NCBI RefSeq assembly: GCF_000350225.1
Contig: NW_005178559.1
Coordinates: 170,236 to 234,235 of the forward strand
DNA from: Chondrus crispus
Taxonomy: Eukaryota; Rhodophyta; Florideophyceae; Gigartinales; Gigartinaceae
Direction: 5' to 3'
DNA length: 64,000 nt
Below, one piece after another: positions 52,975 to 62,787 of the stretch (position 1 is the stretch's first letter; every line of letters begins with the position of its first letter). A program made the position numbers and the translations under genes. Below the pieces are notes generated by a model, which was not told the origin of the DNA, searched no databases, and worked only from the letters and a program-made list of their open reading frames with translations.

Positions 52975-54929
52975 ATGTCTTCATCCATGGATCTGACAGT
53001 TATGGGCCCAGAAGGAGAACCTACTCCGAGCAGTCTATATGCAGCACCTGTTCTCACAGCAAAAACTGACAAGTTCATTTGGAGGCAAGCAGTACGTACA
53101 TGGACTCAGCGCATACGTTCGTTCGCGAAAGGAGGCGATAACAAGGCCAAAGGCATGGCAAATAGTCTTGGAATAATGCTTTATTCTGCAATGCACTTCT
53201 CCTTTGTTCAAGATATTGATCGCGCTGTCGCAGCCGGCCAACTCCAAATGGTTTGTGAAGATGACGATGTGAACACACTTGACCAGAAAAAGGTTGTCGA
53301 GAAAATCATAGACTTAGTCGCTAAAGATTCTGTCACTGACAGAATTCGACGGCTGGTTAAGATGAGGCAAGATGTCCACAGTTGCAAACGCAAAAATTCT
53401 GACTCCTATTCTGACTTTGCTGAACGCTTTCGAGGAAGCGCACAGACGTATCTAAATCATTGCCATACCGACAATGTCACACAGGACAGTCAAAACTTTG
53501 CTATGATGCTACTAGTTGTAGTATAACGACCAGTGTGCGCGCGGGGAGGTTATTAACCGTGCGGCCGTGCACGGTGCACACGTGGGCGGGTGTGCCCACG
53601 TGTAGGGAGCGCTCGCGTTGACTGACCGGCCGTGGCGTGGCGCACGTGTACAGTAGCACACATGTCGTCAGTGCGGTAGTCTACGCGTGTTACGAGTGCG
53701 CGTTGGCACACGTGTCGTCCGTGCCGTAGTCTGTAAGCAACACGCGTGTACAGTAGTGCACACGTGTAGTAGCAGCGTCCGTGCGGTAGTAGTAATTATG
53801 GCGCTAGCTTTTTAATTGTGTACAGTACCCGGCACGCACTAGGCGGCAGGTACTGTACTACTGTATACTGGGACAGGTGTCCGAGGCGTCCCTCTGAGGG
53901 GTTAAGACCTGACACCCGTCCCCACCAGTAAACTGGGGCAAGCTCGCCCCCGTCCCTTTCGCGCCTATATACGTCCGTTTCGGTTGTCTATCGCGCGCGC
54001 TTGCTTCTAACCGTTACCGGTCGCTCCCGTTCATGCACCACTGGGCGACTGCGCGTAACCAGCCAGTGAGCCACTCCCTTTTCGCGAGCTCGTCCGATCG
54101 GTTCAATTAGCGCGTCGCGTCCACGCCGCGTGCTCCCTCGCTATAGCCTCCGCCTCTCACCCAACCCAGGGCGGAGAGGAGTTATCCCACACTAGACAAC
54201 TCGTTTTTGCCAAACTCAACTTTCAACAATATCACGAGCATACTTATAGCAGATGCAAAGGATAAGCACAAGAATACCACACAATTCATTTCGATTCCCA
54301 TACGCCAGATCTATTTCCTTTGTTCAACCTTGGAAAGTGCCACTTCCGTATTGACCAAATACCAAGAACAGTCCACGTCAGATAAAAATATCGAAAGCGC
54401 CATACATATCATCCTAGACAAATGGGATGAGCACGAGAAGACTGTAAAGGAGTTGGTCTCCATCATACATCGCAAAACAAGCGGAGATCGTGTACCTTAT
54501 GCTATTTCTCTCGACAGTGCCGTTGCCTCACTCAAAGATATAAAGTCAGATACGGACAGTCAGATACCAAAAATATCTGCAGACACGTTTCCACCGGCAA
54601 CGAAACCTGAGATGACAAAACGCATCGGAACCATGATGACCAAACGTATGGGGTATAAACCCATGGACTTTACTGATCGTAATCAGAATAACTACGATTC
54701 ACGTTTCAATAACAAGAAGCAAAAGTGCAATCATAAGGGCTTCAGTCGCATCCCAGCCAATACGGGACCGAAAAGTAGGTCGAAATGTGTGGCCTGTGAC
54801 GGGATAGGACATTGGAAAGGTGATGATGAGTGTTTGGATAATGAATCGGATGGCAGGCGCGTTCGATTCGATCAGAATAGGCCTAACTCTCGTGAGGATG
54901 ACACACGCCCTCGTTCGTATTTTCAGTAA
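52975..54929 (+). pseudogene. Copia gag, split by a nested LTR
   Basis: An ATG at 52975 opens a frame of about 180 codons before the LTR inserted after 53516. Removing the LTR with one copy of its near-perfect 5-bp duplication joins MMLLV to NSFLPN in the same frame, which stays open to a TAA at 54927-54929. The capsid-like part is helical. Near the end is a knuckle, CVACDGIGHWKGDDEC (C-X2-C-X4-H-X6-C). Apart from the insertion gag has no stop, so the insertion looks younger than most damage here. The protease frame overlaps it by about 25 nt, one base back (-1). Confidence 0.8.
53517..54191 (+). mobile_element. Solo LTR, 675 bp, inside copia gag
   Basis: It starts TGTAGTATAA and ends TTATCCCACA. 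It is flanked by CTAGT (53512-53516) and CTAGA (54192-54196), a 5-bp target duplication with one later change. It holds no protein. It is full of ACGTG units, tandem units of about 50 bp near 53641-53800, and hairpins (for example an ACACGTGGGC stem near 53578). A TATATACG box lies near 53966. It shares long blocks with the inverted partial LTR at 57745-58229, and its ends match the LTRs at 27404 and 62788, so they are one superfamily with two subgroups. Confidence 0.85.
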
Positions 54930-56361
54930 AGGGACTAGCGGAGCTCCGCGATGATCCCAATCCGATTCTAGATGACGGAGCACCAATTTCTTGGGGAGGT
55001 ATTGAAGAAGCCATATACCTTTGTGATATCCTCGGACTATCACTACACCAAGAGCCACCAAGGACAAACTCACATTGGTGGGGCAACAAAGGCCTACATT
55101 CGAAATCAGCAATATGCGCGTGGACACTTTCCATCATGGACAGAAACAACAAACCGACGTCATTCTTGTTCGATCTGGTTGAAGGATCTTCACCCCTGGT
55201 AATTGGACTTGATGTCCTGAAATATTCAAATATTTTCAACCTACTCCCAGACACATGCGTGATCATAAAGCGCCAAAGCGACTCATTTCCACGAGTATTC
55301 GATACTTACTTCGCACCCGATCCCATCAGCGATTCACAAGATATGCAACTCCGAATCGCCGTCACCATACAGCCTAACTCCACCGTATCGTCTCTTATGT
55401 CAAAACTACAGCTGAGATCGAGACGGTCGCCACTCTTGTTCTCCAAACAAATGCATCGTTTCACACATGCCTCTACTCACGATGTTAAAAGCGTATGCGC
55501 ACACGCTGGCATCATGACCAAGGAATTGGAGTCGGCAATTGACAAGGTCGAAAATGCGTGTGAAGTGTGCGTGAAGAATGGTCGCCCGAGAAACTCAAAG
55601 AAAGTGTCACTCAACAACGTGAACGAAGCATTTAATCAAGAAATACAAATGGACTTCACTTTCTGTGATATCCGTGGGATGAAGCAAACGCTGATTGTTG
55701 TCACTGATACGGGGACTGGACTGGATACACGGAGTCCAGTATAGTTATAAAGAAGGACATAGACACAATCATCAATATGCTTGAATCTCTTTGGATATGT
55801 CGGCACGGTGCACCCGAAAATATATCTGCCGATGATGAATACCATCGCAGGAAACTCACCACTTTCCTAGACGCACACGACATCAAGTTTAAGGCGCGGC
55901 CCTCCCGGCGGCATAACAAGGTGGGAATCGTTGAAAGGAAGAACGGAACCGTAAAACAGATCATCCGCAGATTGGATGCTGATGTCACCACTGCAGACGC
56001 ACGCACGATTGTTAATAGAGCCGCGTTCCTTTCGAACCTATTCTCCGGCTCGCGTTTGTTAAGTTCATTCGAACTAGTGAGAGGATACAGCCCATCAGTT
56101 CTGGGCCTTCCCAAAACTGAGGTCAGTGACCAACTGTTCCAGGCGCACACCGAGCAGACATCAACTCGTGCACTTCAGAGACTCGTAAAATCCAGAGCAC
56201 ATGAAACACCGCCTCTACATATATTCAAGCCCGGATCTCCAGTTTGGATTTATTACAACTCGTCCCAGCAGACGAAAAATCAGAGTAGGTCCTTGCAAAA
56301 GTCGTTCAAGCAGAGCAGCATTTCCTTCTCGCACGCAAATTTACACGTAGTCCACCGATGA
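54930..56361 (+). pseudogene. Copia protease and integrase, frameshifted
   Basis: The frame that includes KGLAELRDDPNPILDDGAPIS has the retropepsin D-x-G-A centre (LDDGAP, 54968-54985) and stays open to 55744. It passes through the zinc-binding region (MHRFTHAS then CEVCVKNGRP) and the first integrase Asp (IQMDFTF). After a frameshift the second part (55777-56361) has ISADDEY (second Asp) and HNKVGIVERKNGTVK, with the catalytic Glu in VER. The DD35E core is thus present but in two frames. Confidence 0.8.
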
Positions 56362-56422
56362 GAGTTGCGTATGAAGATGTACGCATCGCCCCCCAAGGAA
56401 GGCTAATACAAGAACTCATGTC

Positions 56423-57301
56423 ATGTTCACTCGAGGAGACTTTGGTACACCACTCGGCAGATGGGGGGGGGTGAATCAGACGGAAGTTGATACAGTACAT
56501 CTGCCGAGCCAGAATCTCATGACTTCCAAACAGAAGCCGAAAGGATCGGAGGACGACATTGGTGTTCACGCCCTCAAAATACAAGATGACTCATACGATC
56601 CACACGCGCCAATATCGTCGGACAAGTCCCGTATTCTCAATGAAATACACGGCGTTATAGGGTCACATCAGGTCTCTGCCGGTAAACTCTCCTTTGCCCC
56701 GCCATGGATATCAGAACAGGCTTTCGAGACTGAACATAAAAACAACTGGTCAGACGCATACAAAGAAGTACCAGAGCTAGAGGTCCCTCGATATGCCAAT
56801 GTGATATCTTCCCATGTAGTCTACAAGGTCAAGACTGATAAGACGGGTAACAGAGAATTGAAGGCAAGGATTGTGCCCCACGGGAATAGAGACAATGAGA
56901 AAGACACAGTAAGAAAGGACTCAGCAACTGCTCAACCTGGGGTAATTAGACTCCTTCTCTCTATTGTTACTTTCCTTGGATTTCGTTTAGGCATGGTAGA
57001 TATCAAAGGTGCATATCTTCAAAGCGGACCGATACAGCAGGAGATATTTGTGAGGCCCCCACGTGAATGGCAAGGACGGCGCGGGTTACTTTGGCTTCTG
57101 ACGAAGCTACCATATGGAATCGTGGAAGCAGGAAGACAGTGGCAGAAGACTGTGGAATCATGGATGCTATCTGACGGTAAACTCGAGAGGGTAATCGGCC
57201 TCAGCCAAATATTCGTCGAACGCCATGCAGCAGCCAAGGTAACACTCATTGTCGCAAAAGTCATGGACGACTTTCTCATAGCTGTACAATCGTACAGGTG
57301 A
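56423..57301 (+). pseudogene. Copia reverse transcriptase, truncated at the active site
   Basis: An open frame of 292 codons with RVT_2 features: WSDAYKEV, YKVKTDKTGNRELKARIV, MVDIKGAYLQ (first catalytic Asp), LPYGIVEAGRQW, and VMDDFLIA, the position of the YVDD motif, followed at once by a stop. The palm end, connection and RNase H are missing, replaced by tandem repeats from 57302. Confidence 0.82.
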
Positions 57302-57760
57302 AGAGCCAAGAGCGGAACCAGTGAACCGTAGTACAGGAATTGAAGGCGATTTCGCCTTTTGTAAATCAATTCTGCCCTCTCGGCGTTCAGATCAGAGCGT
57401 GATGCAAATAAATGCTCCAGGTTCTTCAAGAGGGAACAGCATTGTTCCGAAACTGGATGGTTCCAGCGCGTCGCAGATCTCTTTCTCGACGCTACCGCCA
57501 TTATCACGCACACCGGAAGCAGGGGTGACACTTCATTTCTTTCGCGAAGGCGCAGCACCAAGAGCAGAACCAGTGAACGGCAGTACAGGAATTGAATACG
57601 ACCTCGCCTTTTGTAAATCAATTCTGCGCTTTCGGAGTTCCAAACCTGACGTGATGTAAATATCTGCGCCAGGTTCTTAAATGTGGAACAGCAATGTTCC
57701 GAAACGGGATGGAGCCAGCGCGTCGCAGTTGTCTTCCCCGACGCGACCGCCATCATCACG
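57302..57760 (+). repeat. Two diverged tandem units of about 252 bp
   Basis: CCAAGAGCGGAACCAGTGAAC at 57306 and CCAAGAGCAGAACCAGTGAAC at 57558 start the two units, and they match along their length with scattered changes. On the minus strand both are open together over 246 codons (57759-57019, running into the copia part). Unit two merges into the end of the partial LTR at 57745-58229. Confidence 0.8.
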
Positions 57761-58229
57761 AACCGATAGAGTCGAACTCGCGAAAATGGATCGGAACATG
57801 CGGCCGGTCACGTGCATTCGTCCAAAGGTGCGGAGTTGGGGACAACAGGTGACGGGTTAGATGCCAACGCCTGTAAACTAACCAAACGGTAGTAGTCAAG
57901 CCCGAAAGAAATGGGGCAAGCTTGCCCCAGTTTTATTGCTACGGATCGGCGTCCGGTCTTAACCCCCCACAGAGAGACCCGGACACCTGTCCCTGTTGAG
58001 TACCTGTCACCCAGTGTGCGCCGGGTTCTGTACGCAATTAAAAATCTAGCGCCGTAATTACAAACTACCGAACGGGCTCTGACACTACACGTGTGCTCTG
58101 CCGTACACACGTATCCAGGTACAACCGATCGCGCGCGCCCTCTCACACTACCTACAGACCTCGCCCTCGTGTATGCCGGTTACGGTCGCCTGATCACCAA
58201 CCTCCGCGCGAGTTGGTTTTTATACTACA
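57745..58229 (-). mobile_element. Partial inverted LTR related to the one at 53517
   Basis: On the minus strand it begins TGTAGTATAA at 58229. It matches 53517-54191 through GCGCTAG-TTTTTAATTG, GGACAGGTGTCCG, AACTGGGGCAAGC and TTTTCGCGAG. The last part of about 80 bp is missing; the match stops near 57745 inside the tandem repeat. Confidence 0.7.
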
Positions 58230-58551
58230 GTATCTGCATATATTGACTCGAATACGGCAAATGCTCGTATTTACATGGGTCTTGGAAATATCGGTAGAAA
58301 GCGAATCAGACGTGCAACAAAAACACCAATGCACATGATACGCCATGTTGTGCATCATACCCGTAACTACCAGTTAGCTTTCAAAAACGGAAAGCCCCGC
58401 TTTTTGTGAGAAGTACCTCACAGTTACAGTTTATTAAACCAAAACACTATAAGATAGAACAGCTGCACAGTTCATTCAAGACCCCCACTTCTCACCGCTT
58501 TTCTCCATTTCTTCTATACTAAAAGAGTTTTCATTCATTCTCATTTCAAAA
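58230..58551. other. Spacer before HARBI1-like copy D
   Basis: About 320 bp, nothing supported. An ATG preceded by a T/C-rich stretch opens copy D. Confidence 0.4.
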
Positions 58552-59640
58552 ATGAATCTCTCCCGCGTTGCCCAGGCCTTCTCCGACATCTCCAGTCGAC
58601 ACGCCAAGGCTTCGTTATCAATATGATGGAATATATCGATATCTTCCATCATATTGATAACGAAGTCGTCGCAAGCGATGACAAAAACGATTCTAATTGC
58701 CCCGTTTATGGCACTTTGTACAACGAATGGGGGTGCTCAATCACTTATGGCTATGTGCAACTTTGATTCAACTAAATCCTTTGAGATATGGCTTATGATA
58801 GAAGAGTACGTATCAAAGAACTGGAACGTGAGTAGAGGTAATGGAAAACAGCAAAAGGCCCAGACCGGGCAGTTTATGACACTGAATGTACTGAAACATG
58901 GTCAGAAATGGATCTTTACATCTCGTTTATTATCTGGTAAATGTTTTACGTTCGAACGTCTCATCACTGGACTTCTCCGTATGATATCAGAATATTTGTA
59001 AGTTTTATCTTTAGCACGCGTGGAAGAAAAACGGACAATGGCCAACTGTCGGCGGGAAGGCCGGGCATTTTCCAATGTTGACGACGCAAGATACGCTGTT
59101 GACGTTACATTCCAGCAGAGAAATCTTCCAAGTGGAAATATGGCAGAGGGAAAACGTCACTTCTCAGGGAAGAAAAAGATGTATGGATGCAAAGTGGAGG
59201 TTTCCGTAGTACCTACTGGTCTTGCTATTGGATGCATGGAGCATTATCCAGGCTCCGTGTCGGACCTGGAAAACTTTCGCCGAAACACGCCTTTTCGCGA
59301 GGAGGCATCCAAAAGGGGGGTAGGGATTTGCGGTACAAAGATGAGGGAATCTTAAAAGACCTTCAAGATGACGACTGGGCCATACTGGCAGACAACGGAT
59401 ATAAAGGCGCAGCAGAAGACCTAGGTGTGGTGCACTCGTTGCACACTCTACCACGTACGACACTCTCATTGGATGATGTGGAATATAATGGCCAAGTATC
59501 TGCAAACCATGTCATAGTTCATAACTACTTTGGCCAATTGTGCAGTTTGCGGGCTGTCCTATCGCATAAGTGGCGCTGGTGAGAAGGATTGTACGGGCAC
59601 GTGTTCAAAGCGTGCCTGGTGTTGACCAATGTAAGCATAA
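58552..59640 (+). pseudogene. HARBI1/IS5-like transposase, decayed copy D
   Basis: Starts with ATG (MNLSRVAQAF). Early on, a palindrome at 58611-58664 duplicates part of it in inverse. Frames then give NDSNCPVYGTLYNEWG, VSKNWNVSRG and TLNVLKHGQKW. The core has YAVDVTFQQRNLPSG (first Asp, DVTFQ), YGCKVEVSVVPTGLAIGC and YPGSVSDLENFR (second Asp). ILADNGYKGA follows, then VIVHNYFG where other copies have VENYFG, so the catalytic Glu is His here. A TGA follows at 59580-59582. The C-terminal part is only partly kept (VLTNVSIR). A non-autonomous LTR element lies just after it. Confidence 0.78.
58611..58664. repeat. Inverted duplication, 21-bp perfect arms
   Basis: TTCGTTATCAATATGATGGAA at 58611-58631 and its exact inverse at 58644-58664 surround a 12-nt centre. 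The right arm continues as transposase sequence; the left arm and centre introduce stops. Confidence 0.88.
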
Positions 59641-59681
59641 GGGCCCGTAATTTTGGCATTGGTGACGGGAAGAACAGTACT

Positions 59682-60134
59682 TGTCACGGAGCATAGCGAG
59701 CGGGGTGATAAGCCAAGGAATGGAAGCGAGCGGCGTTGTTTGTGCATGGCGGAGGGGGCTTGCGTGTTCGAGGGCAAAAGGGGGAAGGAGCTGGAAGATA
59801 CAGTGCCACCTCACCCGAGGGGGGAAGTAAGTATCTGGTCAGCGCCACGAGTATGGCAAATTTTATCCGCCTTATTAGATTTGCGCTCTCGGAGAAGTCG
59901 GGCAGCGCCGCCGCCGCCAAGGCGCTCGCTCTAGCATATGTGCCCCATGTCCGCCCGGCTAGCGAGGAGAGAGGGGCACGAGGGTATTCCAAAGTAAAGA
60001 GCTATCTTATTTTGGTGCCCGTGCGAAGAGACGCCCGCACCTCATCCTCCTTTCTTTTCAGCTTGCCTCGCTCCTCCCTTGATTGTACCAGAGAGGGCAA
60101 GCTGTTCGCTCACAAAAGGGACGTATACACGACA
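59682..60134 (+). repeat. Left LTR of the TRIM-like element
   Basis: 453 bp, TG...CA ends, matching 60835-61286 along its whole length. The last 25 bases are mirrored in an adjoining palindrome. Confidence 0.85.
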
Positions 60135-60164
60135 ATCCGGATTGTCGTGTAGACGTCCCTTTTG
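60113..60164. repeat. 52-bp palindrome at the LTR/internal junction
   Basis: Arms CAAAAGGGACGT...AATCC and their inverse meet at ATCCGGAT with no spacer and one mismatch. The left arm is the end of the LTR. Imperfect pairing goes on further outward (TTCGCT with AGCGAGAA). Confidence 0.85.
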
Positions 60165-60823
60165 CTCAGCGAGAACCCGAGATAGGCCAAGCACCGAGCT
60201 CTAACCTTATTACGGATAATCGTAGTTGCTCGGCGGTAATTCGACTTGTGTATGCGAGGAACGAGGGCTGCATGCACCTTGACCTCGCCTTTGCAGCAGG
60301 CGTCTCTGCATGAACCGTGAATGCTGCAATCATCCAAGCCGGAGAACGATATGATGACTTCTAGATTGGGTAAAAGTAATCTACGCTGTTCTAGTAACTA
60401 CTCGCCGCAAAGAACTCGCCTTCCTCGATTTCCTTCTCACCAAATGTTGAGCCATCCCCTGCCATGATCTTTTCTATGGCACAGCGATTCACTCGCGCGA
60501 GTACGTTGGAGGGCCAACTGCGTCTTGTGGGGGCACTGAGGGCGTTGTCAAGTCTTGGTGTTCGAGGGCGACAGCAGACTGGATTTCATCTTCATTTGCT
60601 CCCGCGGCCGACGAGGCGGCTACTATTCCCGAGATTGTTGCCTGCACCTCTGCTTTCGACCGCCCGTGATACTCCGCGTTCCCTTTGCTACCGCGGACCT
60701 GCTTTGTCCGGCGACTTGGCATCCGGCGGTGTGTGTCGGGACGAACACGTCACCACAAGTGGTCAAGTGTGTGCCTTACCGCGAAACGCCAAGCGCCGGA
60801 GCAAGAACAGCTCGCGCACGCGC

Positions 60824-60834
60824 AAAGGAGGGGG
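60824..60834 (+). other. Polypurine tract of the TRIM-like element
   Basis: AAAGGAGGGGG directly before the TG of the right LTR, where plus-strand DNA synthesis would begin. Confidence 0.75.
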
Positions 60835-61286
60835 TGTCACGGAGCACGGCGAGCGGGGCGATAAGCCACAGAATGGAAGTGAGCGTCGTTGTGTGTGGAC
60901 GGCGGAGGGGGCTGCGTGTTCGAGGGCGAAAGGGGGAAGGAGCTGGAAGATACAGTGCGACCACACCCGGGGGGAGGGAAGTAAGTATCTGGTCAGCGCC
61001 ACGAGTATGGCAAATTTTATCCCCTGTATTAGATTTGCGCTCTCGGAGACGTCGGGTAGCGCCGCCGCCAAGGCGCTCGCTCAAGTGTATGTATCCCGTG
61101 TCCGCCCGGCTAGCAAGGAGAGAGGGGCACGAGGGTATTACAAAGTAAAGAGCTATCTTACTTGGGTGCCCGTGCGAAGAGACGCCCACAATTCATCCTC
61201 CTTTCCTTCCAGCTTGCCTCGCTCCTCCTTTGGATTGTGCAAGGGAGGGAAAACTGATCGCGCGCGAAAGTAACGTCTACAAGACA
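60835..61286 (+). repeat. Right LTR of the TRIM-like element
   Basis: 452 bp, partner of 59682-60134; it ends AAGACA and is followed by the GTACT duplication. Confidence 0.85.
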
Positions 61287-61291
61287 GTACT

Positions 61292-61703
61292 GGTGTATGT
61301 AATCCCCTACGGTCGATCTCAACTACTCAGATGCTGAAGAGGCGCAGTGTACACGTTGAAAGTACCCAAAATCGCCGTGATCGCATGTAGGGTGGCACGC
61401 GTCGTGCGCTGTTTGATGAAAGTGACACGGACTAGGGAGGTGGGGGTGCTTCTCCTTTGTTCTATATGATAGCTTTTTGAGGACACTATACGATTTGTAC
61501 CTTGTGTTGTTTTTTGATTTTACTCAATATATTTGGAAAAGGCACTTTACTGGGCATTGCGTAGTGCGTTACGAGGTTACTGTGTAGTTGTGAATTTGGG
61601 GCGAGCGAACTGCGGGTTACTACTGTAAAAGGGTATCTGATGTGGGATATTATTATTCTTATATGTTTTTGCGCATTACATCAATACTCGCCGTCTGATT
61701 CTA
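61292..61703. other. Gene-free stretch after the TRIM-like element
   Basis: Nothing is supported; a T-rich stretch lies near 61500. Confidence 0.5.
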
Positions 61704-62787
61704 CTACAAGAATGTTAAGGTGAGAGCCACTATCCGCGCAAATGATACAATGAATTGATCGTGACAATATGGCCTTGACCAATGTACTTTTACCCCTTCA
61801 TCCTCACCGTGCACGCGCTTGGTGTTCTTCTTTCCACTCTGCCTCTTTTCTTTGTACTCGTTAACCAATTTACAAGATTCTTCCTTATTGTTTTCTTGCA
61901 CTCGTTGAGGAAGAATGCCGTTCCTGCATATCTACGCAGATGAGTTCAAGCGAAGCGGACTGCTCTGTCCTTTGTATTCTCTGCCTGGTTTTTCATAATT
62001 CCTCTTTGTTCGTACTGTAAAGCTTGGAGACTACTTGGTACCTCCTCTTTCCATATACCCTCCTCTCTTATTCTCTATATCTGTATGTCTGTCGTTACGC
62101 TTAAATTTTCAAACGCTTTAGCCTATTCGCACAGTAGCTGAATGTATGCAACAGCGTTCTTTGGAATTGGCTCATGGTAGTACAAACGTATTTTGCATTG
62201 CAATCTTGAGGCGTTTCGGATACAGTTTCCTTGTAATAATTTAACTGTCTTCTTGGGGTTTAAATCTTTGAAATTGTCGGACCAAACAAGTTCGAGTCAT
62301 GAGAAAAAGAATTGCAAAACTCCATGATCCGAGCTTCGGGGTCTGCGTTCTTTGACACTCGTTAACGTGCTATAGCTTTATCAATTGCAGCGGGGTCAAA
62401 CGTACTCTACTCTCTCTCAACGAGGCTTCTAATTAATTGATCAATATGGCCAGATGATAGCTGTACCACAGTTTTGACACGGGCGATTTTCCTGAATCGA
62501 CCCATAAAATGCATACGTCTCAGCAAGCCAGGGTCTCCTGACTCTTTGAGAGACGCTTTTGTCAAAGAAGGATCTTTGTTCTTGTTCTATGCGATTTCCA
62601 GCTCATATCTCTAGCGATCCGGTAGGAACTGTAACAATTTCACTGGGTCCACACTTCTCAAGACTAGGTCCCAAATTGGCTGAGAAATGCTGACGGCTCC
62701 ATCCGTCTCAGCCTGACTGGCAACCACGGCGTCCTCTATTGAACTGTCTTCCTCGTGGTCGGAACGTTTCGAAAATCTTCTCGCAGG
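61704..62787 (-). pseudogene. Decayed reading frame, unknown origin (perhaps gag-like)
   Basis: From the LTR at 62788 going down on the minus strand, one frame keeps protein-like sequence for about 170 codons: HEEDSSIEDAVVASQAE, then PIWDLVLRSVDPVKLLQFLP, MHFMGRFRKIARVKTVVQL, and ADPEARIMEFCNSF. The four in-frame stops along it are TAG, TAG, TAG and TAA, all one C-to-T change from Gln codons. After about 62240 the frame is lost, until a short open part (61901-61704, Lys-rich). The acidic start and helical body resemble a retroelement gag, but I cannot name the family. Confidence 0.4.

Larger units (their letters stand above)
52975..57301 (+). mobile_element. Ty1/copia-type retrotransposon, decayed and truncated
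   Basis: Order is gag with a CCHC knuckle, protease, integrase, then reverse transcriptase, which defines the copia group. It is broken by a nested solo LTR (53517-54191) and by frameshifts, and stops inside the reverse transcriptase. I found no LTRs belonging to it in the window: the sequence upstream of gag and the tandem repeats downstream do not match each other. Confidence 0.82.
59682..61286 (+). mobile_element. Complete TRIM-like non-autonomous LTR element (1,605 bp)
   Basis: Two direct LTRs of 453 and 452 bp (59682-60134 and 60835-61286) both begin TGTCACGGAGCA and end GACA. GTACT stands on both outer sides (59677-59681 and 61287-61291), a perfect 5-bp target duplication. The polypurine tract AAAGGAGGGGG (60824-60834) sits directly before the right LTR, giving a plus orientation. 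The 700-bp inside has no gag, pol or envelope, which is why it counts as a terminal-repeat element in miniature; a minus-strand frame at 60489-60722 may be an old remnant. A clear primer-binding site was not seen: a palindrome covers that junction. The LTRs differ at roughly one base in ten by eye, so it is not young. Confidence 0.85.

Noticed and set aside
57019-57759. 246-codon minus-strand gene
   Set aside because: It runs from tandem repeats into copia antisense; the sequence repeats itself and no domain is seen.
60464-61273. 269-codon frame across the right LTR
   Set aside because: Lies over the internal part and LTR of a non-coding element; composition is not protein-like.
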